DNA of 64,000 bases. Source: a bacterium 1XD21-13 (lineage in GTDB: Bacteria; Bacillota; Clostridia; Lachnospirales; Lachnospiraceae). Below are positions 32,330 through 40,446 of the stretch, piece by piece. The first letter of the stretch is position 1. Each line of letters starts with the position of its first letter. Below the pieces are notes generated by a model, which saw nothing but the letters and a program-made list of their open reading frames with translations, was not told the origin of the DNA and did no database searches. The translations under genes and the position numbers were made by a program. Where the stretch lies: the NCBI GenBank assembly GCA_009917555.1, contig QZDX01000003.1, forward strand, positions 248,001 through 312,000. The letters run 5' to 3'.

Positions 32330-33208
32330 TCATAACTTTTGGGCTTGCTTTTTCTTGCCTGGTCTTAAAAGAAAGACAAACAGGAGGGCAAGAAGCAGTC
32401 CGGCTACATACCAGCAGAGGGGTAATATAAATTCCCGACGCAGCATTTTGAGGTCGCTAAAATCCAGATCCATGCTGTGAAGAATGGCACGCATATCGAA
32501 AAGGAAAAATATGGATCCCAGGGTATGGATGGCTCCGGGGAAATATTGGATGGAACATTTTCGGACTTTAAGGAGAGTGCCAATAAGCAGAAGCGTCAGG
32601 AGAAATGCCAGTGAGCATAAACATCCACTGATTACAGGCCCGATAGGCCAGCTCCCTATGGTTGTTGGAAGTGATTCCGGAGGCCGCACCAAAAGCCACT
32701 GCATGGCGTATTCCGTCAGAGCTGTGAGTGCAGGTGGGAAAAGCTGTAGAAGCAAAAAGCTTCCCTTAACCGGAAGAATCCCAAGCTGCTGCTCCAGGAC
32801 AGCCCTGGCCCTGCCGTGAAGAAGAGCAAATAAAGACACCGAGAGACTTATCATAAGAGGAATGAGCACACGGACAGGAGGCAGGTAGGAAGAAAAGGAA
32901 TGAAGACATACATACAGAGTAAGCAGAAAAAGTATGCCCCATCCTCCGTTCCATAGAATAAAGAAGCGTCTGCCCTTTGGCATTTCTCCCAAAAGCTCCC
33001 GGCGGATACCTGCCGGATCTTTCAATTCCTGCAAAAGGCCCTCAGAGGAGGTTCCCCGTTCTCTGCCGAGGGATAAGTATTCCTGATAGTCGGCAAGAAT
33101 CTCCTGAACCTGGGAAAGTGGGAAAAACAGCAGAAGATGCACTCCCAGGCGATACAGGCAGAGGGCTTCGGAAATGACATTTGAAGATGGTGATTTCGTT
33201 TTATTCAT
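32330..33208 (-). CDS. Membrane protein with DUF1700-like N-terminus
   Basis: A 292-aa protein with GGAGGATACC-type site before ATG 33208. Residues about 30-70 (LSQVQEILADYQEYLSLGRE, LLQELKDPAGIRRELLGEMP) resemble the DUF1700/HAAS-type cytosolic helical domain that accompanies PadR repressors. The rest contains six to seven membrane helices. The function is unknown. The PadR gene follows on the same strand, the usual pairing in these envelope-stress or antimicrobial-response loci. Confidence 0.7.
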   Translation of the reverse strand: MNKTKSPSSNVISEALCLYRLGVHLLLFFPLSQVQEILADYQEYLSLGRERGTSSEGLLQELKDPAGIRRELLGEMPKGRRFFILWNGGWGILFLLTLYVCLHSFSSYLPPVRVLIPLMISLSVSLFALLHGRARAVLEQQLGILPVKGSFLLLQLFPPALTALTEYAMQWLLVRPPESLPTTIGSWPIGPVISGCLCSLAFLLTLLLIGTLLKVRKCSIQYFPGAIHTLGSIFFLFDMRAILHSMDLDFSDLKMLRREFILPLCWYVAGLLLALLFVFLLRPGKKKQAQKL

Positions 33209-33331
33209 AGGTATCCTCCTGGTTTATGGAACGTAAAATTGATAGATATAGGTATGTATGATGCTTAAATTAGTAGCATAATAAATGAAAAAAATTGCTG
33301 GATAAAAGAAAAGCTTCCTTTGTCCGAAATG

Positions 33332-33362
33332 TTAAACTAGTGCTTATTAAACAGTAGTTTAA
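33332..33362. promoter_or_regulatory. Inverted repeat upstream of the MFS gene
   Basis: TTAAACTA (33332-33339) and TAGTTTAA (33355-33362) form perfect eight-base arms around 15 bases in the 236-base region between the divergent membrane protein and MFS genes. It may be a regulator site; no clear promoter boxes were identified. Confidence 0.45.
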
Positions 33363-33444
33363 AATTACTATACCCTGAAAGAAAGCTCTTGTCAAGAGTG
33401 GAAAAGAAAAAAGCAAAGACAGATTTCAATAAGGATGGATAACT

Positions 33445-34650
33445 ATGAAGAATCAATATAATCGAACAATCACTGCCTGCTTTGCAGGTTATATTGTTCA
33501 GGCGATTGTAAATAATTTTGCACCTCTTTTATTTTTGACCTTTCAGCGAACCTACGGGATTCCTTTGTCCCGGATAACCATGCTGGTGACTGTCAATTTT
33601 GGCGTGCAGCTCTTGACGGACATTTTCTCTGTTGGGTTTGTGGATAAAATCGGGTATAGGGCCTCTATGGTAATTGCCCATGCTCTTAGTGCGGCAGGGC
33701 TAATTGCACTGCCTTTACTTCCGGAGCTGTTTCCCAATCCCTTTGCGGGGATACTCTCGGCGGTTATTCTTTATGCCATAGGCGGGGGACTTTTGGAGGT
33801 TCTGGTAAGTCCCGTGGTGGAGGCCTGTCCCTCGGATAATAAAGAAAAGGCTATGAGCATGCTCCATTCTTTTTATTGCTGGGGCCATGTGGGGGTAGTG
33901 GCGTTTTCCACGCTGTTTTTTCAGATCTTTGGAGTAGATAATTGGAGAATGATAGCATTTATATGGGCGTTGGTTCCCCTATATAACGGAGCAGTGTTTA
34001 CAAAGGTGCCGATTCCTGCTCTTATGAAAGAGGGAGAAAAGGGGCTTAGCGTTGGAGCGTTATTTTCTACAAGGATTTTCCTGGTTTTATTTGTCATGAT
34101 GGTATGTGCAGGTGCAAGTGAACAGTCTGTGAGCCAGTGGGCTTCTACCTTTGCGGAAAAGGGGCTGGGTATCTCAAAGATGGCGGGAGATCTGGCAGGG
34201 CCTATGGCGTTTGCAGTATTAATGGGACTTTCACGGGCTTTTTACGGAAAATATGGAGATAAGATCCATCTGGATCGGTTTATGATCTACAGCAGCCTGC
34301 TGTGTATAGCATCCTATCTGTGCATTTCTCTGGTGCCGATACCACAGATTAGCTTGCTTGCATGTGCGATCTGCGGCCTGTCGGTGGGAATTATGTGGCC
34401 GGGAACCTTTAGCCGGGCAGCCGCAGCCATACCCAGAGGAGGTACGGCTATGTTTGCACTGCTGGCATTGGGAGGAGATCTGGGCTGTTCCGGTGGGCCT
34501 ACGCTGGTTGGAAGCATATCGGGGCTTTTTGAGGATAATTTAAAAATTGGAATTTTCGTTGCTGCTATTTTCCCGGTGATGCTTTTGGCGGGGATATTGC
34601 TTTTGAGTAAGAGCAGGGAGAAAAATTGTGGAAAAAAGGCAGCCCACTAA
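33445..34650 (+). CDS. Major facilitator superfamily transporter
   Basis: A 401-aa protein with twelve predicted membrane helices. It starts at ATG 33445 with ATAAGGATGG upstream. Blocks such as TMLVTVNFGVQLLTDIFSVG, FVDKIGYRASMV and SMLHSFYCWGHVG resemble the sugar/fucose-permease branch of the superfamily. The substrate cannot be told. It is not obviously part of an operon with a metabolic gene; a convergent PadR gene follows. Confidence 0.88.
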   Translation: MKNQYNRTITACFAGYIVQAIVNNFAPLLFLTFQRTYGIPLSRITMLVTVNFGVQLLTDIFSVGFVDKIGYRASMVIAHALSAAGLIALPLLPELFPNPFAGILSAVILYAIGGGLLEVLVSPVVEACPSDNKEKAMSMLHSFYCWGHVGVVAFSTLFFQIFGVDNWRMIAFIWALVPLYNGAVFTKVPIPALMKEGEKGLSVGALFSTRIFLVLFVMMVCAGASEQSVSQWASTFAEKGLGISKMAGDLAGPMAFAVLMGLSRAFYGKYGDKIHLDRFMIYSSLLCIASYLCISLVPIPQISLLACAICGLSVGIMWPGTFSRAAAAIPRGGTAMFALLALGGDLGCSGGPTLVGSISGLFEDNLKIGIFVAAIFPVMLLAGILLLSKSREKNCGKKAAH

Positions 34651-34689
34651 TGTACTGGCCCGTTTATATTTTGTCTGGCGTTGACAGAA

Positions 34690-35244
34690 TCATGTTTCTG
34701 TATTGTCCGGGCCGGAATTACCGTCATTTTTCTTCAGCGATGAGATCCATGCTTCGATTGCCCTGGCAAGAATAAGCTGCTGCTCAAGGACTGCCATTCC
34801 ATTTTCAGGAACGTCCGGTATATTTTCTTTCGCAAGAAAGTTTTCTTCCAGATAGGATTTTAATTGTTTGATGTTGTTCTCAATATTTGCCATACATACA
34901 TTCTGTTTTTCTTGTGAGAGGCTGTCTAGGTTTACAATCACAGCATTAAAATCCAGATAAATGTGAATGGATTTTGCGGCAATTTCAAGCATAAGCTTTT
35001 CAAATTCCTGCTCTCCCTGCCGGGTTAGAGAATAGACGGCCTTTTCCGGCATTTTTCCCTCTTTTTCAATACGGCTTTTGATGAATCCTTTTTCTTCCAG
35101 TTGAAGGACTTTTTTATAAATTGAGGGAGTGCTGATTTTTACCCATTTGGATATGTTACGGTACTCAACCAGTTTTTGAATATCGTAGGCACTTAAAGAT
35201 TCCCTTTTTAAAATTCCCAGTACAATTAGGTCGATTGTGGCCAT
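34690..35244 (-). CDS. PadR family regulator with C-terminal helical domain
   Basis: A 184-aa PadR protein of the long type. The N-terminal winged helix is DLIVLGILKRESLSAYDIQK, STPSIYKKVLQLEEKGFIKS and KAVYSLTRQGEQEFE. The C-terminal 90 residues are the Vir_act_alpha_C-type helical dimerisation part. Start 35244 has AAAGGAGAAC upstream. It is divergent from the MATE gene at 35368, with direct repeats and a palindrome over that promoter, so it very probably represses the pump. Confidence 0.87.
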   Translation of the reverse strand: MATIDLIVLGILKRESLSAYDIQKLVEYRNISKWVKISTPSIYKKVLQLEEKGFIKSRIEKEGKMPEKAVYSLTRQGEQEFEKLMLEIAAKSIHIYLDFNAVIVNLDSLSQEKQNVCMANIENNIKQLKSYLEENFLAKENIPDVPENGMAVLEQQLILARAIEAWISSLKKNDGNSGPDNTET

Positions 35245-35263
35245 ATTTGTTCTCCTTTCATAC

Positions 35264-35331
35264 TTGACAGATGCTATAAATTATAGTAGTATATCCTTTG
35301 TTACGCAACTATTATAATTTATAGTAGTATA
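35264..35331 (+). promoter_or_regulatory. MATE gene promoter with PadR-type repeats
   Basis: TTGACA (35264-35269), 17-base spacer, TAGTAT (35287-35292). The palindrome CTATAAATTATAG (35274-35286) fills the spacer. TATAGTAGTATA occurs twice (35282-35293 and 35320-35331), giving two candidate repressor sites. Confidence 0.7.
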
Positions 35332-35367
35332 AGTAATAGTATAGGTCAAGCGAAAGGAGAAAACCAC

Positions 35368-36753
35368 ATGAACGAACAAAGCAGGAAAATGGAACTTCTG
35401 GGGGCAGTCCCAGTACCAAAGGCTCTTTTGGCACTGGGACTGCCAACCATGATAGGTATGCTGATTAACGCACTTTATAATCTGGCAGATACCTATTTTG
35501 TCGGTGGATTAGGTACGGATCAGATGGGGGCGGTTACGGTAGCTTTTCCTTTAGGGCAGATTGTTGTTGGCCTGGGGCTGCTTTTCGGGAACGGGGCGGC
35601 GGCATATCTTTCCAGGCTGTTGGGGCGGGGGGATAAAGATACCGCTGATAAGGTAGCCAGTACAGCTTTATACAGCAGCGTATTGATTGGAGCGATTGTT
35701 ATTATAGGCTCCGTCATATTTCTGAAACCCATATTAAATCAGATAGGTGCATTGGAAAGCGTTATGCCTTATGCGATTACCTATACCGGCATTTACATCA
35801 CGTTTTCCATTTTTAATGTTTTCAATGTCACCATGAATAATATCGTGTCCAGTGAGGGAGCCGCAAAGACGGCCATGTGTGCGTTAATGGCCGGTGCTGT
35901 CCTGAACGTGATATTAGACCCCATTATTATTTATGTCCTGAATCTTGGAGTTGCCGGTGCAGCCATTGCCACCGCTATTTCTCAGGTGATTTCCACGGTG
36001 GTTTACCTGTGCTATATCTTCCGGAAAAAGAGCATATTCCATTTTCGTATGAAAGACTGTTGTTTTTCAAAGGAAATCATGTCTGAAATTTTGAAAATAG
36101 GGATTCCCACCTTACTCTTTCAGGTTCTGACCAGTATGTCCATCAGCATGATAAACAATGGGGCAAAAGAATATGGCGGCTCTGCCCTTGCCGCCATGGG
36201 GCCGCTTACAAAAATCATGTCTATGGGAACTTTGATTGTTTTTGGTTTCCTGAAAGGATTTCAGCCAATCGCCGGATTCAGCTACGGAGCAAAAAAGTTT
36301 GACCGCTTGTATGAAGCGATGAAAACCTCTGTTCTGTGGTCAACCATATTCTGTGTGGTTTTTGGTTTGACAGCCGCTATATTCCCATCACAGATTATGG
36401 CATTGTTTACAAAAAGTGATACCGAAATGATTCGGATTGGTGCGGCAGCATTGCGGGCAAATGGTCTGTCATTTATCCTTTTTGGATTTTATACCGTGTA
36501 CTCTTTCTTGTTTCTTGTAATGGGAAAAGCAAAAGAGGGATGCTTTCTTGGAGCTTGCCGACAGGGAATCTGCTTTGTGCCGGTTATCTGGTTCCTGCCA
36601 GGGATTTTAGGATTAAACGGTGTCATTTACGCCCAGCCGGTTGCTGATGTTCTGGCCGCCATTATCACTGTTTTTATGGCTTTGAATCTTCATAAAAAAC
36701 TGTCCGTTGAAGAATCCTGTATGGCTTTGCAATCAGGAACACCGGGCAAATAG
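35368..36753 (+). CDS. MATE family efflux transporter (second)
   Basis: A 461-aa twelve-helix exporter starting at ATG 35368 with AAAGGAGAAAACC upstream. The N-terminal half has LALGLPTMIGMLINALYNLA, DTYFVGGLGTDQMGAVTVAF and the second half FQPIAGFSYGAKKFDRLYEA, both typical of MATE pumps. Divergent from its presumed PadR repressor, it probably exports drugs or toxic metabolites with cation exchange. It is only distantly similar to the MATE protein at 6113 in the mobile element. Confidence 0.9.
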   Translation: MNEQSRKMELLGAVPVPKALLALGLPTMIGMLINALYNLADTYFVGGLGTDQMGAVTVAFPLGQIVVGLGLLFGNGAAAYLSRLLGRGDKDTADKVASTALYSSVLIGAIVIIGSVIFLKPILNQIGALESVMPYAITYTGIYITFSIFNVFNVTMNNIVSSEGAAKTAMCALMAGAVLNVILDPIIIYVLNLGVAGAAIATAISQVISTVVYLCYIFRKKSIFHFRMKDCCFSKEIMSEILKIGIPTLLFQVLTSMSISMINNGAKEYGGSALAAMGPLTKIMSMGTLIVFGFLKGFQPIAGFSYGAKKFDRLYEAMKTSVLWSTIFCVVFGLTAAIFPSQIMALFTKSDTEMIRIGAAALRANGLSFILFGFYTVYSFLFLVMGKAKEGCFLGACRQGICFVPVIWFLPGILGLNGVIYAQPVADVLAAIITVFMALNLHKKLSVEESCMALQSGTPGK

Positions 36754-36799
36754 ACAAATAAGTTTGGCTAAATATAATTCAGACCGTACATCGGAATGG

Positions 36800-37504
36800 C
36801 TACAGATTCCGCAGATGGTTCTTATACTTCTCAATGCATTCCGTGAACAGACAGATGGCACTATCGGAATCACCATTTTTGATATACTCCGTAGTTTGAA
36901 CAAGGGCTTCATAAGTGTTCTGCCGCCCGATATATTCGCAGTAATCGGCCCAGGCAGAGATGGAAGCAGTAAAAAATGCATTCATAATCAGGGGAACAAT
37001 ACAGTTTCCGCTTAAAGACGCAATGGTTTTCCGATACATGAAAAGGGCGGTTGCAAAGGTATTAATATCCGCTGCAAGCGTCTTTTTTACGTCCTCCTGT
37101 AAAGCCTCCAGCTTTCGGATATGCTCCGGATCCCGAAGTTCTGCCAGGATTTGGATGCAGGGGCATTCCAGATAAAGGCGTGTTTCCAAAAGGCTGATCA
37201 GCATCTTCTTATCCGGCATATCGCCCCGATAGCGTATGATGGCGAGGAGGGTATCCAGATTGCCGGTGCTGGTATAGTCGGCGACGTAGACACCCTGCCG
37301 GGACATAACGTCCAGAAAGCCTATGCGGACCAACTCCCGAATGCCCTCATGGACTACCGTTTTGCTGATTCCCATGGTGTCGGCCAGCTCCCGTTCCGTA
37401 GGAAGCCGATCCCCGGGCTTTAATTCGCCGGATAAAATCATTTCTTCAAGCTGAGTTAAAAATAATTCTTTGATGGATGGGGCGTCGATTTTTCGGAAAG
37501 CCAA
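36800..37504 (-). CDS. FadR/GntR family regulator (FCD domain)
   Basis: A 234-aa protein. The N-terminal GntR winged helix is LFLTQLEEMILSGELKPGDR, LPTERELADTMGISKTVVHE, GIRELVRIGFLDVMSRQGVY. The C-terminal FCD domain is all-helical (LLETRLYLECPCIQILAELR). Regulators of this group sense organic acids. It is divergent from hypB and the following cluster, and a site of the form TGGT-N3-ACCA, the known FadR-type operator core, lies between the two genes. It is therefore the likely controller of the 37.7-47.0 kb cluster. Confidence 0.87.
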   Translation of the reverse strand: MAFRKIDAPSIKELFLTQLEEMILSGELKPGDRLPTERELADTMGISKTVVHEGIRELVRIGFLDVMSRQGVYVADYTSTGNLDTLLAIIRYRGDMPDKKMLISLLETRLYLECPCIQILAELRDPEHIRKLEALQEDVKKTLAADINTFATALFMYRKTIASLSGNCIVPLIMNAFFTASISAWADYCEYIGRQNTYEALVQTTEYIKNGDSDSAICLFTECIEKYKNHLRNL

Positions 37505-37580
37505 AGTTCATTCCCACTTTCTAAATTGATAAATATATGTATAGATAATATCATGGCAAAACGAGAAAAGTCAACAAAAT

Positions 37581-37599
37581 CTGGTCCGACCAGGACCAG
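37581..37599. promoter_or_regulatory. FadR-type operator in front of the hypB cluster
   Basis: CTGGTCCGACCAGGACCAG contains the core TGGTCCGACCA (37582-37592) matching the TGGT-N3-ACCA consensus of FadR-family regulators. Two overlapping palindromes (37581-37593, and arms at 37581-37587/37593-37599) are present. It is about 110 bases before hypB and 80 bases from the regulator start. Confidence 0.75.
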
Positions 37600-37703
37600 A
37601 AAAAAGTTTGACACTTTTTTGTCAACTATGTCAATTTACAAGGGACGAAATGTGTCGGAAAATAGAATTATATAACCTTGTACACTGTGGGCGGGAGAAG
37701 AAG

Positions 37704-38375
37704 ATGGAAAAGAATGTGCGTGTCATAGAAGTCAAGCGAAGTATTTTTGAAAATAACGACAAGGACGCCGAGCGTCTGCGGGCGGAGTTGAAAGAGAAAA
37801 AGGTGTTTCTTCTGAACCTGATGTCCTCTCCGGGTTCAGGGAAGACGACGACGCTTCTGGCTCTTGGAAAAGCCCTGGAGGGACGGATTAAAATGGGAGT
37901 CATGGAGGCTGACATTGATTCTGCGGTGGATGCCGAGACCATGATAAAGGCGGGCATCAAATCCATTCAGATCCATACGGGAGGCATGTGCCACCTGGAC
38001 GCCGATATGACCCGGCAGGGCCTGTATGAGTTTGGTATGGAGAATGCGGAGCTGATTGTCCTGGAGAATGTGGGCAATCTGGTGTGCCCGGCGGAATTTG
38101 ACACCGGAGCCGTGAAAAATATGACGATTCTCTCCGTGCCAGAGGGAGATGATAAGCCCCTCAAATATCCGCTGATGTATGAGAAATGCGATCTTCTGGT
38201 GATTAATAAGACGGACGTTCTGCCTTATTTTGATTTTCAGAAAGAACGGGTGGAGAAATATGCAAAAATGCGGAATCCCCATATTGACATTCTCTATATT
38301 TCCGCAAAGACAGGAGAGGGGATAGAGGAACTGGCGGACTGGATTGCGGATCAGGTGAAAATTTGGACCATGTAA
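37704..38375 (+). CDS. hypB: Nickel incorporation GTPase HypB-like
   Basis: A 223-aa protein starting at ATG 37704 (GGGAGAAGA upstream). The P-loop is SSPGSGKTTTLLA. The Ni-binding motif is GGMCHLDADM, and NKTD is the base-recognition motif. HypB hydrolyses GTP to deliver nickel to [NiFe] hydrogenase precursors together with HypA, which is encoded at 46687. No histidine-rich or N-terminal CxxCGC tail is present. No hydrogenase genes lie nearby, so in this cluster it may serve another nickel site. Confidence 0.9.
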   Translation: MEKNVRVIEVKRSIFENNDKDAERLRAELKEKKVFLLNLMSSPGSGKTTTLLALGKALEGRIKMGVMEADIDSAVDAETMIKAGIKSIQIHTGGMCHLDADMTRQGLYEFGMENAELIVLENVGNLVCPAEFDTGAVKNMTILSVPEGDDKPLKYPLMYEKCDLLVINKTDVLPYFDFQKERVEKYAKMRNPHIDILYISAKTGEGIEELADWIADQVKIWTM

Positions 38376-38428
38376 GCCTGTGAAAGGGCGTTCAACAGGG
38401 AGCACTGGCCATAGAAAGGGAAACAGTT

Positions 38429-39193
38429 ATGGAAGAGAAGAAAACAGTTATTCTGGCAGTGGCCGGAAAGGGAGGCGTAGGGAAAACCTCCATTGCGGCA
38501 ACCATTGTCCGGTTATTAGTAGAGGGGTATCCGGACAAACGGATTCTTGCCATTGACGCAGACCCGGCAGTGGGATTGTCTACTGCACTTGGGATTGATG
38601 TGGAGACTACCGTAGATGACATCCGCAAAGCCGTAGTCGCCACGGCGGAGGGCGGCGACACAAAAAATGCCGTTGAATTATTGGGAGAAGCCAGATACCG
38701 CATCTTTGATGCACTGGTGGAGACAGACGGCTTTAGCTTTATCGCCATTGGCCGTCCGGAGACAGCGGGCTGCTATTGCAAGATCAATTCCTATCTCAAA
38801 GAAGTGATCAGCATATTATCAGAAAATTTCGATTATGTAATCATTGACGGGGAAGCGGGAATCGAACAGATCAACCGCCGGGTTATGGAAAAGGTGACCC
38901 ATCTACTTTTGATTACAGATTCCAGCAAAAAGGGAACCCAGGTGATAAAGACAATCCGGCAGGTGGCCGATGAGCTGATGATGTATGAGCAGATTGGAAT
39001 GATAGCAAACCGCCTGCCATCCATGGCGGTGAAAGAACTGATAGATACCGGTGACATTCCGGCACTGGCATATATTCCGTCAGACCTATCATTGGCAGAG
39101 TTTGACTTAAAGGGAGAGAACGTGTTCTATCTTCCGGAGGATGCGGCGATCGTACAGGGGGTAAAAGAAGCACTCGAGAAGCTGCTTTTGTAA
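38429..39193 (+). CDS. cooC: CooC-like MinD-type ATPase
   Basis: A 254-aa P-loop ATPase starting at ATG 38429. The deviant Walker A motif is AVAGKGGVGKTSIAA, followed by LAIDADPAVGLSTALG; the switch region is DYVIIDGEAGIEQINRR. This is the CooC branch, which inserts nickel into CO dehydrogenase. The CxC pair at the dimer interface appears as GCYCKIN. With HypA and HypB it makes a complete nickel-handling set. No CO dehydrogenase gene is seen in the window. Confidence 0.85.
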   Translation: MEEKKTVILAVAGKGGVGKTSIAATIVRLLVEGYPDKRILAIDADPAVGLSTALGIDVETTVDDIRKAVVATAEGGDTKNAVELLGEARYRIFDALVETDGFSFIAIGRPETAGCYCKINSYLKEVISILSENFDYVIIDGEAGIEQINRRVMEKVTHLLLITDSSKKGTQVIKTIRQVADELMMYEQIGMIANRLPSMAVKELIDTGDIPALAYIPSDLSLAEFDLKGENVFYLPEDAAIVQGVKEALEKLLL

Positions 39194-39255
39194 CTGGAAA
39201 TTTCTAGGTAAGAGGTACTGGAAAGGTGTTGCGGAACTTTTAATAAGAGGTGAAG

Positions 39256-40446
39256 ATGAAAGACTTAAAGCATTTGTATTTTTTTGAAAAGCTTCTGGAG
39301 GATGCCAATAATGAACTGGTCTGCCAGGCTCAGGCGGAGGGCAGGAAATGCATAGCCACTGTCTGTGAGAATATTCCGGAGCCGCTGCTGAATCTGCCGG
39401 GGACTTTTTCCGTGCGTCTTCGGGCTCCCCGTACCGGTTCCATTGAAATGGCGACCTACTATCTTACAAGCTTTCTCTGTGAATATACGAGGGCACTGCT
39501 GGAACGTGCCATTGAGGGCGGTTACAATTTTACAGATTGCATGATCACGCCGGACGGATGCTCCATGCTGAACCGCTGTGCGGAAAATATGGAGCTTCTC
39601 CACACCATGCAAAAAGAGCATTTCTTCTGGGAGTACATGGAGATCCCCATGAAAGCCGATGACAATGGGCTGAATCTCTATACGCTTCAGTGCCAAAATC
39701 ATATTTTGAATCCCCTGAGAGAGCAATTTGGCATTGACACCTCGGATGCTGCCATTCGAAAGGCGGTGGAGGAGCATAATCGTGTCTGTGAGCTTATTCG
39801 CCAGATTGGGGAGTACCGAAAAGAGGATCATCCAAGGCTTACCGGGTATGAGTTTCATATTCTTACCATGGCAACTTATGTGGCACCAAAGGATCTGCTT
39901 ATCGAAAAGCTTACGGAAACTCTGGAGGAACTGAAAACCCGAAAGCCGGAGGAAAAGAATCCCTACCGGATCCGGGTGGTGCTGGTGGGCTCGGAAGTGG
40001 ATGATGTGGACCTGGTGCGGCTGATTGAGGATTGCGGGGCCTATGTGTGTGCGGATCGTTTTTGCTATGGGTCATTTCCCGGACGGGACACCATAGAGTT
40101 AAAGGAAGAAGGGGACGCACTGACCCAGATCTGTAGGCAGTACATGTACCGGGGACAGTGTGCCAGATATATGAATCAGGAGAAGATTCAGGAACGGCGT
40201 AGGTATGTGAATCGGCTTGCAAAGGAATACCATGGGGATGGAATCATCTATCAGCAGATCAAGTTTTGCGATCCATGGGCTTATGAACGTATGGTGGGGA
40301 CCCAGGTTCTGCGTGATGAATACCATTATCCCGTTCTGTCCGTGGACCGTCCTTATGCGGTGGGCAATTCCGGACAGCTTCGCACTCGTGTTCAGGCCTT
40401 TGTGGAGAGCGTGGAGCTGAAAAAGATCCAGGGAGGTGTAAGATAA
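39256..40446 (+). CDS. HgdB/BcrC-like Fe-S subunit (2-hydroxyacyl-CoA dehydratase/benzoyl-CoA reductase family), first
   Basis: A 396-aa protein; ATG 39256 is preferred after AGAGGTGAAG (GTG 39250 possible). Family traits: Cys followed by aromatic in SFLCEYTRALLERAIEGGYN, the DCMITPDGCSMLNRC block equivalent to the P-x-x-CD segment, and DRFCYGSFPG near the C-terminal domain. These cysteines should bind a 4Fe-4S or double-cubane cluster. Family members perform ATP-driven one-electron reductions of activated substrates. It is encoded directly before a second, longer family member and its activase. The substrate is unknown. Confidence 0.85.
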   Translation: MKDLKHLYFFEKLLEDANNELVCQAQAEGRKCIATVCENIPEPLLNLPGTFSVRLRAPRTGSIEMATYYLTSFLCEYTRALLERAIEGGYNFTDCMITPDGCSMLNRCAENMELLHTMQKEHFFWEYMEIPMKADDNGLNLYTLQCQNHILNPLREQFGIDTSDAAIRKAVEEHNRVCELIRQIGEYRKEDHPRLTGYEFHILTMATYVAPKDLLIEKLTETLEELKTRKPEEKNPYRIRVVLVGSEVDDVDLVRLIEDCGAYVCADRFCYGSFPGRDTIELKEEGDALTQICRQYMYRGQCARYMNQEKIQERRRYVNRLAKEYHGDGIIYQQIKFCDPWAYERMVGTQVLRDEYHYPVLSVDRPYAVGNSGQLRTRVQAFVESVELKKIQGGVR

